Shown one piece after another: positions 54,653 to 64,000 of a stretch of 64,000 nt of DNA. Below the pieces are notes generated by a model. It was given only the letters and a program-made list of their open reading frames with translations. It had not been told where the DNA came from and did no database searches. Location: NCBI RefSeq assembly GCF_030409325.1, contig NZ_JAUFPR010000002.1, positions 682,001 through 746,000 of the forward strand, in the 5' to 3' direction. The DNA comes from Mucilaginibacter aquaedulcis. Its GTDB lineage: Bacteria > Bacteroidota > Bacteroidia > Sphingobacteriales > Sphingobacteriaceae. A program made the position numbers and the translations under genes. Positions within the stretch are counted from its first letter, which is position 1. Every line of letters starts with the position of its first letter.

Positions 54653-55747
54653 ATGGCAGGCAACTCATTCGGGCAAATATTCAGAATAACCACCTTCGGC
54701 GAATCGCATGGTGAAGCTATAGGCGTAATTATTGACGGTTGTCCGGCGCAATTAACTGTTGATCTGGATTATATACAGGGAGAGCTGGACAAACGCAAAC
54801 CTGGTCAGTCAAAAATAACCACCCAACGTAAGGAAAGTGATACTGTAAAAATATTATCTGGTGTATTTGAAGGCAAAACTACTGGTACTCCTATTGCCAT
54901 GCTGATCCCTAATGAAGATCAGCGGTCAAAGGATTATAGCCATAATGTAGATGTATTTCGCCCTTCACACGCAGATTATACCTACCAAACCAAATATGGT
55001 ATCCGCGATCATCGCGGAGGAGGCCGTTCATCTGCCCGCGAAACAGCTGCTCGTGTTGCCGCTGGTGCATTGGCTAAACTATTGCTTAAAACGCAAGGCA
55101 TTGAGATAGCAGCTCATGTAAGCAGTGTCGGTACTATCAATTCGCCTAATGTGAGTATTGAAAGCGTTCAGGATTTTATTGATGAACGTGAAAAAAACAT
55201 TGTACGCTGCGCCGATCCGGCAACAGCCGAGGAAATGATCGCTTTTATTGACAGCGTTCGTAAAGATGGTGATACAGTAGGTGGAAAAATAAGCTGTCAT
55301 ATCAAAAATTGTCCGGTTGGCTTAGGTGAACCTGTATTTGATAAGCTGCATGCAGATTTAGGCAAGGCTATGCTCAGTATTAATGCAGTTCATGGTTTTG
55401 AATTTGGGTCAGGTTTTTCAGGAAGCGAAATGCGTGGATCGGAACACAATGATATTTTTGTAAAATCTCATTTGGGCGAAATAAGTACGATTACCAACTT
55501 TTCAGGTGGAATCCAGGGAGGTATCAGCAATGGTATGCCTATTGAATTCAAGGTAGCCTTTAAACCGGTAGCAACTATAATGAAAAATCAGGCAACTATA
55601 GATAGTGAAGGTAACAGTGCTGAAATATCAGGTAAGGGCCGACACGATCCTTGCGTGGTGCCACGAGCAGTACCAATTGTGGAGGCAATGGCAGCTCTTG
55701 TTTTAGCCGATCATTGGCTGAGAAACAGGAACTCTATTTTAAGCTAA
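54653..55747 (+). CDS. aroC: Chorismate synthase
   Basis: A 364-residue FMN-dependent enzyme that turns EPSP into chorismate. [20 protein letters not shown] with the catalytic His, [36 protein letters not shown] with the Arg/Ser cluster, and [20 protein letters not shown] are conserved. It is the last gene of the attenuated operon, followed by a terminator. Confidence 0.95.
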   Translation: MAGNSFGQIFRITTFGESHGEAIGVIIDGCPAQLTVDLDYIQGELDKRKPGQSKITTQRKESDTVKILSGVFEGKTTGTPIAMLIPNEDQRSKDYSHNVDVFRPSHADYTYQTKYGIRDHRGGGRSSARETAARVAAGALAKLLLKTQGIEIAAHVSSVGTINSPNVSIESVQDFIDEREKNIVRCADPATAEEMIAFIDSVRKDGDTVGGKISCHIKNCPVGLGEPVFDKLHADLGKAMLSINAVHGFEFGSGFSGSEMRGSEHNDIFVKSHLGEISTITNFSGGIQGGISNGMPIEFKVAFKPVATIMKNQATIDSEGNSAEISGKGRHDPCVVPRAVPIVEAMAALVLADHWLRNRNSILS

Positions 55748-55767
55748 AACTATTCAAAAAAATACAT

Positions 55768-55803
55768 CAAAGCCGTTAAGCTTAAACAGCTTGGCGGCTT
55801 TTT
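55768..55803 (+). terminator. Terminator of the aromatic operon
   Basis: A 14-base-pair stem (AAAGCCGTTAAGCT with AGCTTGGCGGCTTT, including two G-U pairs), loop TAAAC, followed by TTT. It lies 20 bases after the aroC stop. Confidence 0.82.
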
Positions 55804-57251
55804 TATAATGGCTTTATCTTGATATTAAAAATATCGTTCAAGGCTTTTTTAGCAGCATGATAACCGCACATGCCATGTACACCGCCACCCGGCGGTGTAG
55901 ATGATGAACAAATGTAAAGCCCCTTGGCTGATGTTTTATAGGGCGATAAACGCAACACTGGCCTTGTAAATAATTGGCCTATATCGATAACCCCCCCGTT
56001 AATATCCCCGCCAATATAATTGGGATTATGCTCTTCTAACTGGGCAGTATTAAAAGTATGTTTGGCAAGTATGGTATCCCTGAAACCGGGTGCAAAACGT
56101 TCAACCTGCTGCTCTATAATAGCAGTCATATCTTTTTCAGAGCCATTGGGCACGTGGCAATATGCCCATGCTGTATGCTTATCGGCTGGTGCTCGTGATG
56201 GGTCAATCTGGCTTTGTTGTGCCAACAGCACAAAAGGATTATCAGGATGTTTGCCATCCCATATCTGCTGCTCACCGTTGGCTATTTCTTCAAAGGTATT
56301 TCCGATGTGTACCGTACCAGCGTGTTTAACATTTTTGTTTTTAAATGGAATTGGGGCATCAAGTGCCCAATCAATTTTAAATACGCCCATACCATAACGG
56401 TAACGTTCCAACTGCCATTTATATACCGACGAAAATTTATGCCCGGCTATTTTCAACAATTGTTTTGGAGTAATATCAAACAATACCGCATGAGCCGAGG
56501 GTAGCTGACTTAACGATTCCACATAAAAATCAGTCTCCATTTTACCACCTATAGATATAAAGTAAGATGCAAGGGCAGCCGCTATCTGATTTGATCCGCC
56601 TTGCGGTACCGGCCAGCCTTTTAAATGTCCCTGTGCCATAAGCACTAATGCTATAGCCGATGTTGCTATATTAGTTAAAGGTTGTATGCCGTGAGCAGCC
56701 ATTCCGCCCAATAAACCCTTAGCCGCCTTATCCTTAAATCGTTTCTGTAAAAAAGATGCTGGAGTAAGCGCATCTAACCCAAACTGGGCCATGGCCAGGG
56801 GGTGTTTGGGAAAACTCAACGGGCCCAAAGCATCTGTGGCAATCAACGGCCAATTTTTAACTACAGGCTTCATCAGTTTACGATAGGCCTGTTCATCAAT
56901 ACCAAACTGTTGCGCGGTTTGTTCAACCGAGTGAATTAAAATAGCAGCCGTACCATCATCAAACGGATGCGCAGCTGCTATTTCAGGATATAAGTACTGG
57001 AGCCCATGCTGTGCCAGCGGCAGTGTTTCAAAAAACGGTGAAGCTGCCGCCAGTGGATGTATAGCCGAACATATATCATGCAGATAACCAGGCAAAGTAA
57101 GTTCGGCCGAGCGTAGTCCTCCACCTATTTCGCTTTTTGCTTCCAGTAGTAATACTGATAGTCCGTTTTGCTGCATCAAGATAGCTGCAGCCAGGCCATT
57201 TGGGCCCGAACCAACTATTATTGCATCGTAATCGCGTTTTTCAAGCTTCAT
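55803..57251 (-). CDS. FAD-dependent oxidoreductase (phytoene desaturase-like)
   Basis: A 482-residue flavoprotein with the N-terminal dinucleotide-binding motif IIVGSGPNGLAAAILMQQNG followed by an acidic Glu (LLLEAKSEIGGG), and the C-terminal flavin region LYICSSSTPPGGGVHGMCGY. It is in the amine oxidase/phytoene desaturase group (NAD(P)/FAD oxidoreductases such as retinol saturase-like proteins). No carotenoid genes lie next to it, so the substrate is open. Confidence 0.86.
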   Translation of the reverse strand: MKLEKRDYDAIIVGSGPNGLAAAILMQQNGLSVLLLEAKSEIGGGLRSAELTLPGYLHDICSAIHPLAAASPFFETLPLAQHGLQYLYPEIAAAHPFDDGTAAILIHSVEQTAQQFGIDEQAYRKLMKPVVKNWPLIATDALGPLSFPKHPLAMAQFGLDALTPASFLQKRFKDKAAKGLLGGMAAHGIQPLTNIATSAIALVLMAQGHLKGWPVPQGGSNQIAAALASYFISIGGKMETDFYVESLSQLPSAHAVLFDITPKQLLKIAGHKFSSVYKWQLERYRYGMGVFKIDWALDAPIPFKNKNVKHAGTVHIGNTFEEIANGEQQIWDGKHPDNPFVLLAQQSQIDPSRAPADKHTAWAYCHVPNGSEKDMTAIIEQQVERFAPGFRDTILAKHTFNTAQLEEHNPNYIGGDINGGVIDIGQLFTRPVLRLSPYKTSAKGLYICSSSTPPGGGVHGMCGYHAAKKALNDIFNIKIKPL

Positions 57252-57315
57252 TTATCCTGGAGGAAGTTTTCAAGTCCCCTAAGGTATCTAAAAACAAATT
57301 TATACTTGTTAATAA

Positions 57316-57933
57316 TTAATTTAAAACCTCGCCGGCATGTGTAGCATCAGCAACCTCAATCAATTTACCTGAGGCAACATCATAAACATAGCCATAAATG
57401 GGAATATTTTTAGCCACTAACGGATGCTGTCTTATCCGTTTTACATCTTCGGTAACACTTGCTTCCAGATTTTTAAAGGTCAAAAAGGCTATTTGGTTGG
57501 CCTCGTCAGAACCTCCACTTTCTTCAGTATTGTGCCAGCCATTTTCATCAATAGCGGCCGTTTTAAGACTTTTGGATAATAGGCCGCGAATAATATCATC
57601 GGTAAACAATGCCATACCACAATCGGTATGATGGATTACAAACCACTCTTTAGTACCCAATAATTTGTGCGATATAACCAACGATCTGATGGCATCATCA
57701 CTGGCACGACCACCTGCGTTACGAATCACATGTGCGTCGCCCTCAGCTAAACCCGCGTATTTAGCCGGATCAAGCCGGGCATCCATGCATGTTAAAATAG
57801 CGAACTGACGTGCTGGCGGGATGGTTAGTTCGCTTTTATCACCAAAATGTTTTACATATTCCTGGTTAGCCAAAAGTACCTGTTGGTGAACCTTTGACTT
57901 TATTTTCTGTAAAGGATCAATTACGTTTGACAT
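57316..57933 (-). CDS. Beta-class carbonic anhydrase
   Basis: A 205-residue beta-carbonic anhydrase interconverting carbon dioxide and bicarbonate. Zinc ligands are seen in [11 protein letters not shown] (Cys with the Asp-Arg dyad) and [12 protein letters not shown] (His and Cys). [17 protein letters not shown] is the typical loop. Cytoplasmic, no signal peptide. Confidence 0.92.
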   Translation of the reverse strand: MSNVIDPLQKIKSKVHQQVLLANQEYVKHFGDKSELTIPPARQFAILTCMDARLDPAKYAGLAEGDAHVIRNAGGRASDDAIRSLVISHKLLGTKEWFVIHHTDCGMALFTDDIIRGLLSKSLKTAAIDENGWHNTEESGGSDEANQIAFLTFKNLEASVTEDVKRIRQHPLVAKNIPIYGYVYDVASGKLIEVADATHAGEVLN

Positions 57934-57958
57934 AACTTCTGAATTTCAGATAACTATA

Positions 57959-58603
57959 TTACGCCGACTTCCTACTGTTAGCAATCAGAGCCGACTCATA
58001 TACTGTTGAAACAATGTCTTTCCCTGAAAACGTACCTAAAAAATCAAGGTCAACATGACTGTAAATAACCTGTTTTGATGGATCGATCACATAAGTAGCC
58101 AGCAATGGCACGTTTACATCAATACCCGAAAACCTGTCCCAGATAGGTGCATCATCAGAAAACACGCGGAACGCACGAGCTATGTCTTTTTGTTCATCAT
58201 GATAAAAGTTAAGCGTGAAGCTATTTTCCCAAGCCTTAGCCTCCAACTCTTCTGTACGTTCATCGCTGATAATGAGCAGATTGCCGCCACTGGCTTTTAT
58301 TTCATGTTGAAGGTTATTTAACTGCTTTAACAAGGTGTTCCCCTTTTCGCGCCAATGATGCGAATAAAAAGCTACAACTAAAGGCTTATTTAACAGGTGC
58401 CTTAATGAAATGGGGCCATGTGTTTCGGCGCCATTAAAAAACTGCTGCCAATAGCTATAATCATTATATAGTTTAAAACCAGGAACGTAATTACCTGCCT
58501 TAACAGGTTTTAAAGGCTGATAGGGTTTAAACGGAAGATCATGATCAACAACAATTTCTGACAGATCAAAAAACGGATATTTATTATTATTTGTAATTAG
58601 CAT
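57959..58603 (-). CDS. Redoxin-fold protein without cysteine
   Basis: A peroxiredoxin/AhpC-like fold of about 214 residues from the preferred ATG at 58603 (MLITNNNKYPFF); a start at 58678 would add 25 residues. The LNKPLVVAFYSHHWREKGNT segment corresponds to the active-site strand and loop, where peroxiredoxins have a Cys; here Ser-His-His-Trp stands instead. The whole frame has no cysteine, so thiol peroxidase activity is excluded. GGNLLIISDERTEELEAKAW and FSGIDVNVPLLATYVID follow the usual fold. It is 25 bases upstream of the carbonic anhydrase gene on the same strand. Confidence 0.8.
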   Translation of the reverse strand: MLITNNNKYPFFDLSEIVVDHDLPFKPYQPLKPVKAGNYVPGFKLYNDYSYWQQFFNGAETHGPISLRHLLNKPLVVAFYSHHWREKGNTLLKQLNNLQHEIKASGGNLLIISDERTEELEAKAWENSFTLNFYHDEQKDIARAFRVFSDDAPIWDRFSGIDVNVPLLATYVIDPSKQVIYSHVDLDFLGTFSGKDIVSTVYESALIANSRKSA

Positions 58604-59030
58604 TTTATTTGAATGAAGATTTAACGGATTGTATTTATTGACGCGGTGACTTTTTAAAATCAATAGCAACAACTGCACAACCCGTAAGCTATATGGTAAT
58701 CAGGTAACAACCTACCTGCGGCAGGCATGCTCAGTAAATTAACCAGATAAGTATTCATAAAAAATATAATAAATAATGAGTTCAGTAAAAATTGGAGACT
58801 ACTCAGGAGAATGCTAATACGATAGCTTAACAACAGCAACACATGACCATAGCCTTTTTAACATCGTTATGATTTAAAAGGTGGTTCATTTTGTATGTAA
58901 ACTTGCTGCCTTGCATGTGTTTGAATGTTGTGAAGTTCAAATATACTATAAAATCTATAAACTTAGTATACATTATTTCAAAATATTTTTAATTGGTTTT
59001 GTTTCCTATCTTTCCAATAAAAAATATCAT
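58604..59030. other. Divergent intergenic region
   Basis: This 427-base region separates the redoxin-like gene from the L,D-transpeptidase gene. It has a TATCTTTC element at about 59008 that may be the -7 of the latter and a small GC-rich palindrome CCTGCGGCAGG at 58715. The open frames here are low-complexity and not convincing. Confidence 0.45.
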
Positions 59031-60689
59031 ATGCTGAATAAGCCAAACCTGCGTTACAAATTACTTATAATCAGCCTGCTAATTACCCTATTTGGTTGCC
59101 GGCCAAATGTAAAGCAAACCCTTTCAAAGGTTGATTCCGTAAAAAAGAAAATAGTAAAAGATTGGAATAAAACCATCCCTGGGAGCTTCAGCAACCAGAC
59201 AGAATCTGTTTTTGACAGTGCACAGATAGCCATCTTCCTGAAAAAATATCCCAACTTTAACGCTTATGCAAATGACATCAATCTGTTTTACAGTAAACGT
59301 AAATTTGCCTATGCTTGGTACGATAAGAATGTTTTGATTGAGCAGGCCGGAAACCTGACAGACAGACTTAACCACCTGCAAAACGAGGGTATATATAAAG
59401 CCATCCCCTATCCAAAATCTTTAGATTCGCTGGTATTTGATAATCATCCTAAAGCTAAAGAAGCCAAAAGCAATATCACAGCCGAGCTGATGCTTACTGC
59501 CCAGTACTTTGTTTTTTCAAAACTGGCTTTTCAAGGCATGAACGATTCTGTTACGCGTGCCATAAACTGGTACCTGCCCCGTAAAAAGATATCGTATAAT
59601 GATTACCTGGATAGCCTATTGAAAAAACCGGGTAAAGGAGGTGCTATCGCGTTATCTGAACCAGTTTACCGGCAGTATGATCTGTTAAAGAAATTTTTGG
59701 CCAAGTATCGCCAGCTGGAATCCACTGAAAAATGGGAACCTATTGTTCTTACTCAAAAACTACAACCCGGTGATTCGGCTACAGTGATAACGACAATAAA
59801 AAAACGGCTTTACAAACTGGATGATTTTAAGGGTGATACATTAAACGCCATCTATGATTACGATCTAAAAGAAGCATTTAAACAGTTTCAGTTAAGACAT
59901 GGTCTTACGGCGGATGGAATAGCCGACGCAGGCACAATGGCCGAATTAAATGTGCCCCTGAAAAGCCGTATACAACAGATTATGGTGAACATGGAACGCT
60001 GCCGGTGGCTGCCCGTAAGCCTTAACACCGATTACCTGGCGGTGAATATCCCGGAGTTTAAGCTGCATGTTTACCATGCCGATAGTTTATTATGGAGTTG
60101 TAATGTGGTAGTAGGCCAAAAGGTGCATCAAACCGTGATTTTTTATGGCGAAATGCAACACGTGGTTTTTAGCCCCTATTGGAACCTGCCCGAAAGCATC
60201 ATAAGTGCTGAAGTATTGCCTGCTATGAGAAGAAATCCCAATTATGTAAATGAGCATAATATGATTATTACGGGGAAAGAAAATGGTTTACCGGTAATTA
60301 AGCAAAAGCCCGGTCCTGCCAACTCATTAGGGCTGGTAAAGTTCCTTTTCCCTAATAGTTACAGCATTTATTTGCATGATACGCCATCAAAATCATTGTT
60401 TGGCGAATCGTCACGAGCCTTTAGTCATGGGTGTATACGCGTAGGCGAACCTGCAAAGCTCGCCTCCTTCCTATTGAAATACGATACCACCTGGACAGCA
60501 GCTAAGATCAGTAAGGCCATGCACCTGGGTAAAGAACAGCAGATAACGCTCAAACAAAAAGTACCTGTTTTTATAGCCTACTTTACCGCATTTACAGATC
60601 GCTCCAATAAACTCAATTTCCGTAAGGATATTTATAACCGCGATGGTCAGCTGGCATCCATGATACTTTCGGGAAAAGGAAGTTATTAA
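59031..60689 (+). CDS. L,D-transpeptidase lipoprotein
   Basis: A 552-residue protein of the YcbB/LdtD type. The ATG at 59031 begins a lipoprotein signal (LLIISLLITLFGCRPN); longer readings only add an unlikely stretch. A peptidoglycan-binding domain (IKKRLYKLDDF, LKEAFKQFQLRHGLTADGIA) lies near residues 255-310, followed by the YkuD domain with the catalytic motif FSHGCIRVGEPAKLA. A capping insertion (AEVLPAMRRNPNYVNEHNM) is typical. It makes 3-3 peptidoglycan cross-links or attaches proteins. Confidence 0.92.
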   Translation: MLNKPNLRYKLLIISLLITLFGCRPNVKQTLSKVDSVKKKIVKDWNKTIPGSFSNQTESVFDSAQIAIFLKKYPNFNAYANDINLFYSKRKFAYAWYDKNVLIEQAGNLTDRLNHLQNEGIYKAIPYPKSLDSLVFDNHPKAKEAKSNITAELMLTAQYFVFSKLAFQGMNDSVTRAINWYLPRKKISYNDYLDSLLKKPGKGGAIALSEPVYRQYDLLKKFLAKYRQLESTEKWEPIVLTQKLQPGDSATVITTIKKRLYKLDDFKGDTLNAIYDYDLKEAFKQFQLRHGLTADGIADAGTMAELNVPLKSRIQQIMVNMERCRWLPVSLNTDYLAVNIPEFKLHVYHADSLLWSCNVVVGQKVHQTVIFYGEMQHVVFSPYWNLPESIISAEVLPAMRRNPNYVNEHNMIITGKENGLPVIKQKPGPANSLGLVKFLFPNSYSIYLHDTPSKSLFGESSRAFSHGCIRVGEPAKLASFLLKYDTTWTAAKISKAMHLGKEQQITLKQKVPVFIAYFTAFTDRSNKLNFRKDIYNRDGQLASMILSGKGSY

Positions 60690-60730
60690 AAAACATTTGT
60701 CATTTCTTGTTAAGACATAGCGGCTTAAAA

Positions 60731-60769
60731 TTAAAAAGCGCATCAGGGTTATCCTGACACGCTTTTTAA
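60731..60769. terminator. Bidirectional terminator
   Basis: TTAAAAAGCG pairs with CGCTTTTTAA, with an inner TCAGG/CCTGA stem and a GTTAT loop. It has A and T runs on both sides. It lies between the convergent transpeptidase and GH92 genes. Confidence 0.82.
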
Positions 60770-60788
60770 TCACATGCTTGTGCTCGAA

Positions 60789-63065
60789 TTAGTTCTGCAC
60801 AGAAATGGCTTTATTAGCCTCACCTACACCCCAAACAGTGCCAGGTTTGCTGCCCATAGTAATCACCAGTTCGCCACCATTGGTGATGTCCTGATGGGTA
60901 AACCAGGTTTTGTTATAGGTTTTACCATTTAACTGCATGGCATTAATGTATTTATTTTGAGGGCCATTGTTTTTCACTACAATGTGAAAAGTTTTATTTC
61001 CTTGTAATTTCAGTGTAGCTTCATTAATAACCGGACTGCCGAACACATACATGCCATTTGCCGGGTTAACCGAATAAAAGCCAAGGGCTGATAACACGTA
61101 CCATGCCGACATCTGGCCTACGTCTTCATTACCTATAATACCATCTGGTTTATCGGTATAAAAGTCATCTAAAATGTATCTCACTTTCTCGGCCGTTTTC
61201 CATGGTTGGCCCGAGTAAGCATAAAAGTAACTCATCGGGTGGCTTGGTTCGTTACCATGTGCATACTGACCAATTAAGCCAGAAACATCGGGCGATTTGA
61301 ATTTCCCCATATCACCCTGAGCAATGAATAATGAATCAAGCTTGATGTTGAATTTGTCTTTGCCGCCCAACATGTTGATCAGGCCCTCTACATCCTGAGG
61401 TACCAGGAAGGTATATTGCCATCCGTTACCTTCTGTAAAATCACCATGCTCATGTATTGAAATAAAAGGGCTGTAAGGTGTGCGCCATGTAGTTTCTGAT
61501 AAACGACCACGCACAAAACCCGCTTTTGGGTCGTAATAGTTTTTATAATACTGGCCGCGTTTACTGAAGTAAGCATAATCATCTGCCTTACCTAATTTTT
61601 TGGCAACCTGGGCAATGCACCAGTCGTCAATGGCATATTCCATACCCATTGAAACTGATTCCCTGCTGCTATCAGCTGGGATGTATCCTAATTTCTTTAC
61701 ATACTTAATACCGCGTGCATCTTCCATTGCAGTGGTTTTCATGGCCTCGTAAGCTAAATTGGCATCAAAACCTTTGTAGCCTTTTAACAAAGCATCGGCA
61801 ACTACCGGTACCGCACTGTAGCCTACCATACAATTGGTTTCATTAGCCATTAAATGCCAAACCGGAAGGCTTCCCTGCTGCTGGTAAATGGCCAGCATGG
61901 AGTTGATCATATCATTGGTATGTTCCGGATGAACAATAGTTGAAAGCGGGTTATTCGCCCTGTAAGTATCCCACAACGAGAACGTAGTTACGTTATTGAA
62001 GCCTTGATTTTTATGAACTTTTTTATCGGTTCCCCAGTATTCGCCGTTAACATCATTAAATACCGACGGTGCTATCATGGTATGATAAAAAGCAGTGTAA
62101 AACTTTTTCATTTGTGACAATGAATCAGCCTTAATGGTGATCTTTTGAAGCTGGTTATTCCATGCTTTATCCGCATCTGCAACTATCTTATTAAAATCCC
62201 ATCCCGGTATTTCGCTTTTGATATTCAGCATGGCATTGGCCGAGCTTACCGGTGATATACCTACTTTAGCATAAACAACTTCGCCCTTAGTAGTACTAAA
62301 GCTGATAACACCTTTTACCTTACGGCCTTTTAACTCAGTGCCCGAAGCAGTGGCAGTACTATCATACACTGCAAAGGTTTTGATAGGTTTTGAAAATACA
62401 GCGGTAAAGTAAATACGCTGATCAACTGCCCAGCCTTTTGAAAACCGGTAACCGCTCACGGTGTTTTTATCAACCTGGGTTATGTAGGTTTCCATCGGCC
62501 TGTCCCAACCTATACCTTCTTGTAAGTCGATCACGATATGCGCATCATTTGATGCCGGGAAGATGTATTTGTGCATACCTACCCTGGTGCTTGAGGTAAG
62601 CTCTACACCAATATCATAACGCTTTAACTTTACTTTATAATAACCAGGCCTTACCACCTCATCTTTATGACTAAATATTGAGGTATAACCACTTTGCAGA
62701 TCTTTAATAGTACCTTTTGTTACTTTTACCGGCCCGGTGGTTGGCAAAAATGAAATATCGCCTAAATCGCCGATACCTGTACCGCTTAAATGCGTATGCT
62801 GAAAACCCACAATGGTTGAATCAGATATATGATACCCCGAGCACCAATCCCAGCCTTGCGATATATTGGTTGGCCCTAACTGTACCGCACCAAACGGTAC
62901 GCTGGCACCCACAAAAACGTGACCATGAAAGCCTGTACCAATATAGGGGTCGACATATTGGGTAAGGCTGCCCACTTTGGTAGTTGCAGCAGGTTTATGC
63001 GACTGACCAAACGAATTTAAATTAACGAGTGCCAGTAAACCGGCTAAACAAAGTTGCTTTTTCAT
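60789..63065 (-). CDS. Exported GH92 alpha-mannosidase
   Basis: A 758-residue glycoside hydrolase family 92 protein with a signal peptide (MKKQLCLAGLLALVNLNSFGQ). YVDPYIGTGFHGHVFVGASV, PFGAVQLGPTNISQGWDWCS, FQHTHLSGTGIGDLGD, TFSLWDTYRANNPL, the calcium-dependent catalytic region GNEPSHPMSYFYAYSGQPW and GNEDVGQMSAWYVLSALGFY are hallmarks. Family members release mannose from N-glycans and related mannans. It lies 103 bases downstream of a GH20 gene, suggesting glycoprotein degradation. Confidence 0.95.
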   Translation of the reverse strand: MKKQLCLAGLLALVNLNSFGQSHKPAATTKVGSLTQYVDPYIGTGFHGHVFVGASVPFGAVQLGPTNISQGWDWCSGYHISDSTIVGFQHTHLSGTGIGDLGDISFLPTTGPVKVTKGTIKDLQSGYTSIFSHKDEVVRPGYYKVKLKRYDIGVELTSSTRVGMHKYIFPASNDAHIVIDLQEGIGWDRPMETYITQVDKNTVSGYRFSKGWAVDQRIYFTAVFSKPIKTFAVYDSTATASGTELKGRKVKGVISFSTTKGEVVYAKVGISPVSSANAMLNIKSEIPGWDFNKIVADADKAWNNQLQKITIKADSLSQMKKFYTAFYHTMIAPSVFNDVNGEYWGTDKKVHKNQGFNNVTTFSLWDTYRANNPLSTIVHPEHTNDMINSMLAIYQQQGSLPVWHLMANETNCMVGYSAVPVVADALLKGYKGFDANLAYEAMKTTAMEDARGIKYVKKLGYIPADSSRESVSMGMEYAIDDWCIAQVAKKLGKADDYAYFSKRGQYYKNYYDPKAGFVRGRLSETTWRTPYSPFISIHEHGDFTEGNGWQYTFLVPQDVEGLINMLGGKDKFNIKLDSLFIAQGDMGKFKSPDVSGLIGQYAHGNEPSHPMSYFYAYSGQPWKTAEKVRYILDDFYTDKPDGIIGNEDVGQMSAWYVLSALGFYSVNPANGMYVFGSPVINEATLKLQGNKTFHIVVKNNGPQNKYINAMQLNGKTYNKTWFTHQDITNGGELVITMGSKPGTVWGVGEANKAISVQN

Positions 63066-63168
63066 TTATTGTTTTATAGAATACAGTACTGAGGTTTACA
63101 ATTTCTTTTCAAACATACACATCAGTACTTAATTGTTATTAATAAACGTTCAATTCACAGCATATGAT

Positions 63169-64000
63169 TTAATTCTTAAACCATTCAGCTGGAATCTCTG
63201 CCGGAATCGAACCATTCAGGCTATATTTCAGTTTCAGCTTATAACCGCCGCCGCCTTCAATAAAATCAAGGTTAAACGGATGTACCCCTGCCTTCAAAGC
63301 CACCTGTCCGCTCCTTTCCTGGGCTGAGTGATTTCCATCATTATTTACTGTAATCGATGGGCCAATCTTCAGTACGCCACCATCATCACAGGTTAAATAA
63401 AAGCTGTAAATACCATCGGCAGGTACATCGATATACCCTTTGTAGGTGATGCCGAACGATGGCGCTTTCACCGTTTCAGGTACGGCAATAGCATTAGTGG
63501 TAAAGGTACTATCCACCTTAGCATCTTTCATTAAAGCAACTTGTTTAAAGGCAGCTTTGTAATAATTGCAAACCAAGCCCGGTTTTGGCGGAGCGATTTT
63601 TACCGTTCCAAGCATATTCTGTTTAGTATAGTTCAAATTATATACATCGCCGCGAGTACCTGCAGCAGTGAATGCAGCAACCCTAACCAGTTCCGATTTA
63701 CTGATCACCAAAGGTGATGGCAATTCCGACGATTTAGCATCCGGCAACGAGCCGTCAGTAGTATAACGGATAGTTAAGCTGGGCAGTGGATTAGTGATGC
63801 TTAGCCTGCCTTCGTCAACAAATACATACTCATTTAATAAATTGGGCAGGTCAGGCAGGCGGTAATTAATCTGCAGGGCTTCCATGCGTTTGTATTGCTG
63901 AATCAAGCGTTTCTGGTATGAATCATACTGTGCAGGCTGATTTGTCCACAGATTTTCTGCAAGGGCAGTCATCCTCGGCATATACATATAATCTGCACGT
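63169..64000 (-). CDS. Beta-N-acetylhexosaminidase (GH20), C-terminal part
   Basis: The 3' part (about 277 codons) of a gene running off the right edge. The visible start RADYMYMPRMTALAENLWT is the end of a GH20 barrel. It is followed by a chitobiase-type C-terminal beta-sandwich (LSITNPLPSLTIRYTTDGS, SELVRVAAFTAAGTRG) and a PA14-like domain (ITYKGYIDVPADGIYSFYLT, SCDDGG-type loop TCDDGGVLKIG, LNGSIPAEIPAEWF at the end). It should remove terminal N-acetylhexosamine. It lies upstream of GH92 on the same strand. Confidence 0.88.
   Translation of the reverse strand, partial: RADYMYMPRMTALAENLWTNQPAQYDSYQKRLIQQYKRMEALQINYRLPDLPNLLNEYVFVDEGRLSITNPLPSLTIRYTTDGSLPDAKSSELPSPLVISKSELVRVAAFTAAGTRGDVYNLNYTKQNMLGTVKIAPPKPGLVCNYYKAAFKQVALMKDAKVDSTFTTNAIAVPETVKAPSFGITYKGYIDVPADGIYSFYLTCDDGGVLKIGPSITVNNDGNHSAQERSGQVALKAGVHPFNLDFIEGGGGYKLKLKYSLNGSIPAEIPAEWFKN

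Noticed and set aside
58715..58725. CCTGCGGCAGG palindrome
   Set aside because: GC-rich in an AT-rich gap and possibly a remnant of a dispersed repeat, but too short and single in this window to name.
58660..58842. 60-codon hydrophobic minus-strand frame
   Set aside because: Composition is that of an AT-rich non-coding stretch, and it overlaps the region upstream of the redoxin-like start.
1..64000. tRNA, rRNA, CRISPR arrays, insertion sequences, phage integrases
   Set aside because: I looked for their typical signatures (conserved tRNA arms, regularly spaced repeats, transposase or integrase motifs) and saw none.

Overview
The window looks like a chromosomal segment of a Bacteroidota bacterium, most likely a member of the Sphingobacteriaceae (Mucilaginibacter/Pedobacter type). 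This placement is an inference. It rests on promoters of the TAnnTTTG type, AT-rich start regions with almost no Shine-Dalgarno sequences, a fused DAHP synthase/chorismate mutase, fused corrin-ring enzymes, a head-GIN (DUF2807) protein, and GH20/GH92 glycosidases. No rRNA, tRNA, CRISPR array, integrase or insertion sequence was seen.

Layout. (1) 1-4202, minus: the N-terminal 1400 codons of a giant unrecognised protein that runs off the left edge. (2) 4662-7743, plus: a Crp/Fnr-type regulator with a DJ-1/PfpI-family protein, a pentapeptide-repeat protein and a DUF2807 protein. (3) 7845-34424: a nearly complete cobalamin (B12) cluster in several transcription units: a riboswitch-controlled NiCoT transporter; cobU, bluB-cobT, cobS and cobC (minus); pduO, cobI, cobJ-cobH, cobL, cbiG-cobM, cobK, cbiD and a second NicO-like transporter (plus); and cobA, cobQ, cobD, cbiB, a P-loop ATPase, cobB, cobN, chlI-chlD and cbiX (minus). 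(4) 35163-37932: a two-component unit (unknown protein, membrane protein, NarL-type kinase and regulator). (5) 37947-45161: a small membrane protein, an SDR, a patatin-like lipase, a DUF3574 lipoprotein, then a second Crp/Fnr module with YceI, an SDR and a nitronate monooxygenase-like protein. (6) 45259-50880: exonuclease III, MsrB/MsrA, proline dehydrogenase, an S4 protein, AroB and a fatty-acid-hydroxylase-like protein. (7) 50925-55803: an aromatic amino acid operon (pheA, DAHP synthase/chorismate mutase, aroA, aroC) behind a leader-peptide attenuator. (8) 55803-60689: FAD oxidoreductase, carbonic anhydrase, a cysteine-free redoxin-like protein and an L,D-transpeptidase. (9) 60789-64000: GH92 and the C-terminal part of GH20.

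How the genes work together. The B12 cluster covers uroporphyrinogen III to adenosylcobamide with its own lower-ligand enzyme (BluB). It mixes markers of the cobalt-early route (CbiX, CbiG, CbiD) with the cobalt-late chelatase (CobN plus ChlI-ChlD). The aromatic operon has a textbook attenuator: a 21-residue leader peptide with the run YYFGYYFYF, whose last codons form one arm of an antiterminator competing with an intrinsic terminator. Two paralogous Crp-type regulators are each followed by a redox/stress gene and a similarly placed Crp/Fnr-like box, which suggests two parallel local circuits. The aroA frame carries an insertion built of 7-base tandem repeats.
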